Shown in pieces: positions 24,501 through 34,471 of a stretch of DNA of 64,000 bases. A program made the position numbers and the translations under genes. The stretch comes from Plasmodium brasilianum (taxonomy: Eukaryota > Apicomplexa > Aconoidasida > Haemosporida > Plasmodiidae). The notes beneath the pieces are model-generated. The model ran no database searches. It was not told the origin of the DNA and saw nothing but the letters and a program-made list of their open reading frames with translations. The stretch's first letter is position 1. Each line of letters begins with the position of its first letter. Location: assembly GCF_023973825.1 (NCBI RefSeq), contig NC_090116.1, positions 901,001 through 965,000 on the forward strand, read 5' to 3'.

Positions 24501-27500
24501 TTAAAAAAAAATTTAGAAAAAGAAATATATGCAAAGATATACAAAGATATAGTATACGGTGTTGTTACTTATTTGGACTATAGAAGCATAAGCGAACTAG
24601 CACATGACGTCTCTGTTTTTGTCAACTCGGAAATGGGCACTATTGAGAGTAGCGATAATAACAATAATATTAGTATTAATGTTATTAGTAGTAATGCTAT
24701 TGGTAGTAATGTTATTAGTAGTAATGCTATTGGTAGTAATGCTATTGGTAGTAATGCTATTGGTAGTAATGCTATTGGTAGTAATGCTATTGGTAGTAAT
24801 GGTATTAGCAGTAGTGCTATTAGTAGTAATATTAATATTAATATTAATAGTAACAAGCATAGTAATATTGGGGAAACAGTAAAATGGATTATACTGCAGC
24901 TCTTTTTTATTTATAAACACATTACGAAGGTTGTTAGTTACACAACACATATGTTAATACTATTTTTTATCTTTTCGAATAATGCCCTTTTTAGTTATTC
25001 CCTAAATATATTTTTTGTAAACTTTTTTTTTCGCCCGAATATTATTAAGGGGAAGGAAAAGAGGCACTTTGAAAAATACAAGAAGGTTTTGACTTGCAAT
25101 GATTTACCATCTAGCCTCCGCGATTGGAGCACTATAAACGCGGCTAACGCGGCTAACACGGCTAACACGGCAAACACGGCTAACCCGGCAAACTCCGTGC
25201 ACATTACTAACACCACCAACTACACTAACTATGAGGAGGCCTTTTTTCAATCATTTGGACTAAAAAGGAAGAATGTTATTTTAAAAAGGAGCATCATTAA
25301 CTCAAATGCGGTAAGGGGTGGTGGTACAAACATGCTTCAGTCAAACATAATAAATTACATAGTTAAGAAAGTGTATCTCCTGGACGTAGATGAACTGTTG
25401 AGTGAGACTGACAGTGGGAAAGAAGAAGTGGGTGGAAATATATTCGAGGGGGAGAAATTAAGACAATCTAGGGAAGAAAAAGAAAAGGGAAAAGAAAAAG
25501 TTCGCAGTAGAAGCATATCTAGTTGTGAAAGCATCATCAAAAAAGAAGGACATACACAAGGTGGTAACAACAACTGCATATTTAAGAGCAACAAGCGGAG
25601 TATGCGACGCGCATGTGTAGTTAGCAGCACTGGAGGGAATCATGTGCTCAAGCGGAGGAGAAAGAGAAAAGGAAGCAGGAATGATTTCAGGGGAGGTAAC
25701 ACTAGCAGTAGCGGTATTAGCAGCGGTATTAGCAGCGGTATTAGCAGCGGTATTAGCAGCGGTATTAGCAGCGGTAATAGTAGCAGTATTAGCAGCGGTA
25801 TTAGCAGCGGTAATAGCAGTGGTAATAGCAGTGGTAATAGCAGTGATAATAACAGAGGTAAGAGGGGCCATAACCGTGTTGGTAAGGGTGGAAGCACGAC
25901 GAAGCGGGACAGAGGAAATATATTTACAATTAAATACTTGCAGAAGAATTTGAGGTACATTTTACTATTATATGTTAAAAAGTTATTGCTCATTCATGAC
26001 AAGGGTGAATATATGAAGGGAGATAAAAAAAAAAAAAAAATGCGCAGTCAGGATATACATAATTTATTAAAATACATTTTATATTTTAGCTGTAAAAAAA
26101 AAAAATATATGAACATTTATTTACTTATACTGGATCATTTCTGCTATTATAATATAATAATTGAATATTATAAAAAGAACGATAGGAATAGGAAAAATTT
26201 ATATGAATATGTTTATTATAAAATATACTTTTTTTTTAAGGAAAAACGGGTAAAAAGAAGAATTTATGGATATCTTTTTTACACAAATCTGTTGCAACAT
26301 ATACACATTTTTAACGATTTATTTGTTCAGTACATTTTAAATAATTATTTTCATTTCCACGAAAAGACTACAGCATTCTTTGTACGAAAATTACGTAAGT
26401 TGAGGGAAGCAGTTAGACATCGAAATGAAGTAGAGGATAAAGAGTTACTTGAAGAAAAGAAGCACCTTCGTTGTAAAAACCTGGAATATTGTTGGAGGGG
26501 GGAAAAAGGAGGTGGTTCTTTTTTAAGTGAAAGTAATATGTCCTCTAATATTAAGTGGGAAGAATACAAAAAAATGAAAAATAAAATACTTATAACTGGT
26601 AAGTTTTTCATTAAAAATTTAATTCATTGCAATAATTTCCCTGAGGTAATAAAAAAGAGGATATATTTTTTGTTATTATATAAAGTGCACATGCCAAGAA
26701 TTATAAAAAATTATGTTTTTAAAAAATTATTTAAAAACTACATTGAATTGTTATGTATCTATGATAAGGTGAAAGTATACAAATGTGTAAAACAAATAAA
26801 CACGGTGAATTATCAGAGCATATATGAAAAGTATAATAATATAAATGTTATATTATATATTAACGAAAAACGTGGTAATTTTATAAAAATAATAGAATTA
26901 TGCTTAAAAGAAATAAAAAATAATATTTGTAAAATTGGTACTACATTTAATAAGAAAAATAAATGGCTTTTCACAAAAAATATCTCGTATGATGATATAT
27001 ATTATATTAATTTTTCCACCAGAATTGATGTATATAATTTTTATGCTATGCCATTTAAAAAGGAGGTTAAAAAATTATTTATGTGTAAAAAAGAAAAATC
27101 ATCTTTAAAAAATCATACACAGAAGAGGGACGCTTTTTTGATTCCGCTTCTCAAGGAAATAAACTGCAGCCCTGATCATAAATTTTTTAACGATTACTTT
27201 GTGGAAAAGCGAGGATATGCAATTAGTATGGATGAAAGGAAGTATTTACAGAGGAATACTTGTGTAACTCTGTGTGAGAATTCGGAGAGGCACAAAGAGC
27301 ATATGGTGTACGTACCATCTGATCAACAGTGTAATAATAGAACAGTGCTAATAAAAGGCAAACTGTCTTCGCGCGCTTGCTACAGCCCCATAGTTGAAGA
27401 GAACAGTGATGAAGCAATGCAGAATGAAGAAGCAGTCAACCATTTTTTGAACAAAAAAAATAGCGACAAAAATAGCGGCAAAAATAGCGACAAAAATAGC

Positions 27501-28343
27501 GGCAAAAAGAGCGGCAAAAATAGCGGCAAAAATAGCGGCAAAAAGAGTGGCAAAAATAGCGGCAAAAATAGCGGCAAAAAGAGTGGCAAAAATAGCGGCA
27601 AAAAGAGCGGCAAAAAGAGTGGCAAAAAGCGCGACAAACGTATCAACAATTGTAGCATGAACGATTTAGTTAACTCCCTTTGGATTTACTGCACGGAGGA
27701 ATATAGTTCAATCTTTTTACACATATACATGCTTCGTTTTATTTTAAAACGGAACAAGTTGAAAAATGACAAGATTAATGAATATATAATTTTTTTTATC
27801 ATTAATGAATGTTTGAAAAATTTTATAGAAATTTCTGAACAGATCAGCAAAAAAGAAGAAAGCAGTAGTTATAAAATGGCATTTTTCAGTTACTTATTTG
27901 AGCAAATTTTACTTTTTGTAATCAACATAAATTCATATAATCATACGCAAAGAATATGTAAAAAATTGTTATTTAAATATAAAAGGTATCATATAAAATT
28001 AATTAAATTGCCTTTAATTGAAATTTTAAAAAATATGACTGATTCATATACATTTTTTAATGATAGTTGTCAAATAGCGCAGAACAAAATAAAAGACCAA
28101 ATGAAGACTTATACTTATGAAAAGAAAAAAGGATTAGTAATCAATTATAAGGTGAGTCATACGCATCGATTTAACGTTGAATTATGCACAATGAAAAGTG
28201 AAAAAGCGGGAGGACAAAAGGATGAACAGACTGCGTTTTACTCGAATAATATTATCTGCATTACCAAGTGTGAACATGATCACCACTTTGCCTGTACGCA
28301 GCAATGTTATTTGTGTAATAAATTTGAAAAAAAAAATAAATAA
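18516..28343 (+). CDS. VPS8: VPS8-like subunit of an endolysosomal tethering complex (CORVET type)
   Basis: Two exons, 18516-21977 and 22188-28343, join in phase 0 (donor GTAAGG; acceptor after a long T run) to give about 3205 aa, over twice the usual VPS8 length (about 1300-1450). The N-terminal 600 residues are low complexity. Residues about 650-1020 contain short beta-type segments such as LCICTGSSIYIYEIF and GYGKKLTIIEY that fit a degenerate WD40 propeller. Across the splice the pattern WIYLIYLFFYYKRYNILLIL...FSLDEDERKNKI resembles the VPS8 core, where a helix pair precedes a short loop and an RK motif. A long alpha-helical remainder follows. The last 30 residues hold a half RING finger: CEHDHHFAC (CxHx2Hx2C) and CYLC, with no obvious first zinc-ligand pairs. 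CORVET tethers Rab5 endosomes. VPS3, VPS41 or VPS18 are alternatives; the assignment is by pattern only. An alternative start is Met9 at 18540. Confidence 0.6.
18995..19186 (+). repeat. 30-bp in-frame repeat in the VPS8-like gene
   Basis: Six to seven almost perfect copies of a 30-bp unit encode Asn-Val-Gln-Asn-Tyr-Glu-Gln-Asp-Arg-Gln. Near-identity between copies implies recent expansion or homogenisation. It sits in the disordered N-terminal part and predicts no known domain. Confidence 0.96.
19477..19640 (+). repeat. 18-bp in-frame repeat in the VPS8-like gene (NINIGK)
   Basis: About nine imperfect units of AATATAAATATAGGTAAA encode Asn-Ile-Asn-Ile/Val-Gly/Ser/Asp-Lys. A low-complexity insertion, not a domain. 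Confidence 0.93.
22667..22800 (+). repeat. 15-bp in-frame repeat in the VPS8-like gene (GIEAV)
   Basis: About nine units of GTTGGTATAGAAGCG (variants GATATAGGAGCG) encode Gly/Asp-Ile-Glu/Gly-Ala-Val, near the start of exon 2 and before the conserved helical region. Confidence 0.93.
24655..24850 (+). repeat. 15-bp in-frame repeat in the VPS8-like gene (SNAIG)
   Basis: Units of GGTAGTAATGCTATT and relatives encode Ser-Asn-Ala-Ile-Gly. The core of five consecutive units at about 24725-24800 is near perfect. Confidence 0.94.
25140..25195 (+). repeat. 9-bp in-frame repeat (AAN/TAN) in the VPS8-like gene
   Basis: Short run of GCTAACACG-type units encodes Ala-Asn-Thr/Ala. It is noticeably GC-richer than the surrounding gene. 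Confidence 0.85.
25699..25853 (+). repeat. 12-bp in-frame repeat in the VPS8-like gene (SSGI/SSGN)
   Basis: About thirteen units of AGCAGCGGTATT or AGCAGTGGTAAT encode Ser-Ser-Gly-Ile/Asn. All three frames on both strands are nearly open, so antisense Leu- or Ala-rich frames here are shadows. Confidence 0.94.
27455..27640 (+). repeat. 12-bp in-frame repeat in the VPS8-like gene (NSGK/KSGK)
   Basis: About fifteen units of AATAGCGGCAAA or AAGAGCGGCAAA encode Asn/Lys-Ser-Gly-Lys, a strongly basic low-complexity stretch between two conserved helical segments of the C-terminal third. Confidence 0.95.
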
Positions 28344-28460
28344 TTAACTTTTAAAACAATCTTTTGACTATTCCGCGCGCCGTCCGCGAATCTGCATATT
28401 TGAAGCGTTGGCATATGTGGTGTGCCAATATGTGTACATCCGTATATGTACCTATGTGTG

Positions 28461-28496
<36 letters not shown>

Positions 28497-30997
28497 CTTA
28501 TGTATATATATTTATGTGTGCATGTATATTTTTACCTTATCAAATGTTCGCTACTACGTGTGCATTTCCCTTTTTTTGTGTTTGTTTTTTCAAACAAAGT
28601 TTTACTGCTGACTTGTTCAGGTATATAAGATTATAATTTTTTTTTTTTTTTTTTTCGAATTAGTTGTATTTTTTTAAGAATAATACTAACTATTTTTATG
28701 AATTATTTTATGTCTTATGAAAAATGAATGCACATTTCAAACTTTTAGCTTCATTTCTTTTTTTTTTTTTTTTTTCTTTTTTTTGTTGTAAAATTGTACT
28801 TACTATTATGTAGTAAGAAAAAGTAGATAATATATAAAGATGAATAAAAAACATATATGAGAAACAAGGCTACTTATTTTTTTGGTATGTCATCATACGG
28901 TAAATCATTCATTGTGAAATCTTTGTCATTACAATTTTTGAAAGGAGGATGTACCACATACATACACACTCTCCACACATTATGCATATACATACATGCA
29001 TAAAAATATGCACATATATAAATATGCGTGAATATATATACTTGGACATTTATACCAACATAAGCAAACCTTTTTAGCTTGGTTTTCATATAAAGAGAAA
29101 AGTCTTCAAAAAATGTTAGTACACATCCAACCCACTTTTACTTTTGAAACGAGCCATATTGAAAAAATAATCTAAAGAAAAAAATATTGTTTTTTAAAAT
29201 TGTGCTAATGTTCTATGAATGTTACAAGAAAAAAAAAAAAAAAAAGTAAATAATTCAACTGAAAAATAATTAAAAAGTAAAATAATAAAATAGTAAAACA
29301 ATAAGATAGTAAAATAGTAAAACAATAAGATAGTAAAATAGTAAAACAACAAGATAGTAAAATAGTAAAAGAATAAAATAGCAAAAAAATAAAATACAAA
29401 TTAAAAATACAAAATAAAAATAAAAATACAAAATAAAAATAAAAATAAAAATAAAAAATACAAAATAAAAATACAAAATAAAAATACAAAATAAAAATAC
29501 AAAATAAACCCAAAACACATAATTTCGGAAGAGATACACCTTTTATGATGTGCATCTACCCCTTGTTTCTTTCTTAAGCACATGTAAAAAAAATATGCTT
29601 ATATGAATATATTTTTCTTTTTTCTTTTTTTATTGGAAAATTTTCTTTAAAAGTAAATTGTATTCATCCAAATAAGCATAAAAGCAAAAGAGGAGGAAAA
29701 GCTCATTTGTGTCATACACTTTTATGCAAAATAAATATTTATTAGCTTAAAACGTTTTATTTATTAAGCTATGATCCATTCCTTTTGGACGTTCCATAAG
29801 CGCTAGTATACTTTTACGCACCCAATTAAAATATACTACATAGTATTTTAAGCATATATGTTCATGCATAATATAACGCTTTTAAAATGGGAAAAAAATA
29901 AAAAAAAAAATAAATAAATAAAAATAAAAAATCTTTTCCGCCCCATGTAAGCATGTACATAAAAATATGCATACGTCATTGTGAGTTCACAAAATGTTTA
30001 TTCAAATTTATATATGCGTGAGCTTTCTCAATAGAGACTTACGAATAACAAAATAAAGATGTTTTCATGAATCACCAAGAAAAATTTTTTTTTCTTTTTT
30101 TTTTTTGTTTTTTACCATTTTTCTAACTTAAAAAAACATGCATCAAAGGCTTACAATTTCAGAAATTTCTCACTGAGCATTATAAACATTTTTAAAAAAT
30201 AAGTAAAACAGATAAAAAAAGAAAAAACAAGCTTTACGATAAAGCAGTTGCCTTAATTTTATGATCTTTATTATATCTATAAAGGAAATTTGTAGTAAAA
30301 AAAAAAAAAAAAAAGAGAAATAAAAACAAGGCATAAAAGGGAGAGATGAGTGTTTTATATATATATATATATATATTTATGTATATTTATATATATTTAT
30401 ATATGTGTGCTAATATATTTATACAACTCATTGATTATATACCGAATTTACGCGAACAGTGTTTGTTGTAGTTATACACAATGGCCAAGTACCGTATGCA
30501 CTTCGCTATACACTGAAACTTATAATGGCATGCATTTTATGCGAATGCCTTTTTTTTTTTTTTTCTCCCCCCTTTGCCGTTTTATGACCTACGTACAACG
30601 ATATGTACATATATGTATGTATTTATATATATGTGTACATATGTATACATAATATATGTACATAATGTAAATGCATTTCTGTGCGCCCGAAGCGTGTAGA
30701 AGAGAGCCACTAATTAATTTTTATTTTTATTTCCACCTCTTCTCTTGCTTCTTAGATTTACAGGTTTGAACAAACTCAGCTGCTTCGTTATATACTGTTG
30801 AGTATTTCCGCATTCACAAAATTTACATGCCCATATACAGGAAATTCGAGTCGAATGTTGTAGCAAATTAAATGATAAATAAATAAATCAGTATATAAAT
30901 AAATATATAAACAAATATATAAATAAATATATAAATAAATATAAAAATAAATAAATATATATATATACATATATATATGTATAAATCGTTATAAAAA
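28344..30997. other. Intergenic, VPS8-like gene to secreted-protein gene
   Basis: 2.65 kb with no gene that I can support. TA/CATA repeats (28460-28510), T runs at about 28640 and 28760, an A-rich repeat at 29270-29510 (AATAAGATAGTAAAATAGTAA then AAAATACAAAATAA) and TA runs just before the next gene. Two exon-like minus-strand pieces (28874-28920, 29630-29718) are listed under findings. Confidence 0.6.
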
Positions 30998-31708
30998 ATG
31001 GTCAAGTGTGTACTATTTTTAAGCGTCCTTGTGTTGTTGGAGGTAGTGATATGTAAGTCTAATATATCGAAATGCTTATTTTTTGACAAACGAAATTCAG
31101 ATTTAAAACAAACGTTTTACGTACCTACGAGTGATGTTAACATGTACAAAGCTACAATTCAAAAGTTGTTGACAAAAGAAATTAGTTTACTTGATGAATC
31201 ATTGGATGGTAATGAAAAAAGCAGCTTAAATAATAGTAACAATAATATTTCAAATTTTGAAGATATTAAACAAAAGGATGAAAAAAAAAAAAAAAATAAA
31301 GAATTTGAAGAGAAATTAAAATATATTGAAAAGTATAGAAATTATGCCAGGAATGTATTAAAAAATGTTGAATTCAAGTGTGAAAGTATTGATGATTATG
31401 AGTCCAAGATTAAATGTAATTTGTGTGTGTATACTGAAATTGTAAATAATAAGCACATAAGACAAGGACAAATAGTACAAATTTTTATGAATGAATGTAT
31501 GTATGGTTTTTATTATTATGACAATATTAATCAATACACTTCAAATAATAAAGCCATCAAAAATATTAGTGACCATAACTCAGAGTCCAAGTTGGACGAT
31601 ATTTACTTTAGCATTACGAAAGATGTAGTTAATGGGAATACTGACCAAATCAATTTCTTTAAGCAACAGTCAAGCAAGTACCACCCAGTGTGTTACGTCA
31701 CTGAGTGA
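30998..31708 (+). CDS. Small secreted cysteine-containing protein, conserved type not recognised
   Basis: A single exon encodes 236 aa. Residues 1-20 (MVKCVLFLSVLVLLEVVICK) form a clear N-terminal signal peptide with no later membrane segment, so the mature protein should enter the secretory pathway and be soluble. Six cysteines remain after cleavage (26, 128, 140, 143, 167, 232), enough for three disulfides; four of them cluster at 128-167, after a Lys/Glu-rich charged stretch (90-110). There is no PEXEL motif (RxLxE/Q/D) after the signal. I do not recognise the family; a micronemal/surface role is possible but unsupported. The ATG at 30998 is the first in the frame and starts the signal peptide directly. 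It is convergent with the RGP1-like gene. Confidence 0.82.
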   Translation: MVKCVLFLSVLVLLEVVICKSNISKCLFFDKRNSDLKQTFYVPTSDVNMYKATIQKLLTKEISLLDESLDGNEKSSLNNSNNNISNFEDIKQKDEKKKKNKEFEEKLKYIEKYRNYARNVLKNVEFKCESIDDYESKIKCNLCVYTEIVNNKHIRQGQIVQIFMNECMYGFYYYDNINQYTSNNKAIKNISDHNSESKLDDIYFSITKDVVNGNTDQINFFKQQSSKYHPVCYVTE

Positions 31709-32073
31709 TGTGAGTGATTAAATTGTGTGTAATTATATGAATGTGTCATCAAAGTAGGTAACCGTTGTGCGTAAATTATGAACATGTCACCAAATTGCGA
31801 AAAAGTTGTGAGTAAATTATGAACATGTCATAATATTATGAGCATAGCATGGGCAAAGTTTTATATGCCATATCATACGTGAAAAAAAAAAAATAAAATA
31901 AAAAATAAGTCATCAAACTGAACTGCAGTGGTGAAGAAAAGCATAATCCTTATGCAAAACTTGCATATGCTTTCTACAAATTTTTCATTTTTTTCAAAAA
32001 CGTCTTAATGTTATTTTTTATGAAGAGGAAAAGCATATGCATGTACATATACATATACATATACATATACATG

Positions 32074-32117
<44 letters not shown>

Positions 32118-33094
32118 TATACATATATATATGTATAATAAAAAAATATGAACAGGAAATAGTGTATTAAATAGTGAAACGCGTAATAGTATGTAGTGTG
32201 TCCAAGGTACATGTGTACACATGTATATATACATACTTATGTATATACATATATATATATATTTATCCATTTTTACATTCATATATCATTAAGACGTAGC
32301 TATTTTATACCCCATTCTTTGCTTTTCCTTTTCCTTTATTTTTTTTTCCTTTTTTTTTTTTAAACCCTTATTAATACGTAACCAAATACCACATATTGTT
32401 AATGTTTTACTACTTTATTTTTACATATAAATATGCATACATATATTCGTGCATACGTGTGTTCATTTCATCTCCACCCCTCCATTTTGTACGCTTAAAA
32501 CTTATCACTTTTGCTCGTCTTGCAAATTTTAAAACATGAAATTTCGCATGCATGACTGCATAACTAAGAGATTTGAAGTGATTAGACGTGACTAAACCAT
32601 GACTAGAAATGTCTAGCAGTGACTAGACGTGTAACTGAAAATTAAAATTTTTTTAACTGTTTAGAAGTGTCGTGTTCGTATCTAACACAATCAAGAAATG
32701 AGGCGACGAGCATCTCACATGCACATGTACATGTATTACGTATACGTGCGCATCATGTTTCCGTTTTATTAAAAAGGAGTTACAAAAATGCTTTAATAAA
32801 AAGATATACTAAGTAGTTGTAAAATGCACACATGTGAAGCCTTCTTTTTGTTCCTACTTTTTTGTCCGCTTATTCAAAAAATTTTTTTTCACGAAGTAGA
32901 CATTTTGCACTAAAGAAATGAAAAAAAATCGAGTAACTTGACAACATGACGACTTAATGAAATGACAACTCAGCGGTGTAACGAAGCAGTGATGCAGTGG
33001 GGAAAGCCGCTTTACTAAGCCAGCTTCCGAGTGTCCATGGTCATCCGTCAATCAGTTCGTGAACATGCGCTCCTTATCGGCTGAACTGAAAGAA
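31709..33094. other. Convergent intergenic region
   Basis: 1.39 kb between the 3' ends of the secreted-protein gene (+) and the RGP1-like gene (-), expected to hold both 3' UTRs. Contents: a degenerate 33-bp-type repeat (ATGAACATGTCA, 31730-31830), a TACATA microsatellite (32035-32140), T runs near 32340, and a CTAGAC/GTGACTAGA-rich patch at 32580-32630. No coding signal. Confidence 0.7.
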
Positions 33095-34421
33095 CTACAT
33101 TTTCATGCTCTTCACAAATTGCTTCTTATCCGTGTAGGTAAACTTATGATTGTATTTCAAAAAAAGTTGGTGCTCAAGCAATTTACTGTTTGTAGTATTA
33201 TGCCAAGGTATATCTACATTAGAGTTGTTTTCATACAAACTGTCATGTACTCCCTGTATAACAAATATAGGAATACGGAATTTCAGACTGTACACATGAT
33301 CCAGTACTTTGTTATGAGAAAATGGTTCAAAAGCATTATTGCTGTTGTTAAAACAAAAAAAGTCTGTTTCAATAAAATATTGAATTTTTACAAGGTCATT
33401 TCTAAATGTTGGTATTATTTCATCGTTTAATGTAATACTAATATTTTTTTCAGAGCAATACAAGGTAGAAACATTCTGTTGCATTATAATTTTTTTATTC
33501 GATATAACATTATATGAAGAATTATCTGAGTCAAGTGATGAATAACCTTCTTCTAAAGCATCATTTTCATCATACAATCTATTTCTTGTAATAGTTAAAA
33601 TTTTGGGGTTTATTTTAATTTTTTCAATTCTTACTAGATAAGCATCTACATGTAAAGTATGTATCTCCGCATTTTTAAAATCTATATTTATATTAATAAT
33701 ACTATTAGGTGTAAATGTATTTGTTATATTATTATTTATTCCATCCGTTACTGTAATAAAACAAATATTTTTATTATTCGAGTTTATCCTATATACATTT
33801 TTAGATGGATTATTAAAAGGCGCATTCTTTTTTTCTTCGTCTATATTAAGCAGAAATGAATCTGTACTAGTATTATTTGCATTTGATAAAGAACATGATT
33901 TTATTTTTTTTGTATTAATACACCTGAACATGTTTTCTTCATACATATGTTTTATTATGGTATTCATTTTTTCAAAATTTTTATCGTAATATACTATACA
34001 GTTGCTCTTATCTTGTCTTTCGTTGTTGCTCCTATGCTGTCCTTCGTTGTTGCTCTTATCCTGTCCTTCGTTGTTGCTCTTATCCTGTCCTTCGTTGTTG
34101 CTCTTATCCTGTCCTTCGTTGTTGCTCTTATCCTGTCCTTCGTTGCTGCTCTTATCCTGTCCTTCGTTGTTGCTCTTATCTTGTCCTTCGTTGTTGCTCT
34201 TATCTTGTCCTTCACTGTTGCTCCTATGCTGTCCTTCATTGCTTCTCTTACTTTTTGTTTCTCCTTTCGTTTCTTGCCTAATTTTGTCATGGTCCTCATT
34301 GCCCCTATCACCCTCCTCTGAATGGGTTCCCCTTCTTCTTTTGCTATCACTGCTCTGGCCCATTCCTTCCTCATGCATTTCACCTGGTATGTCTTCATTT
34401 GCACTGCTTCTTCTACTACAG

Positions 34422-34471
<50 letters not shown>

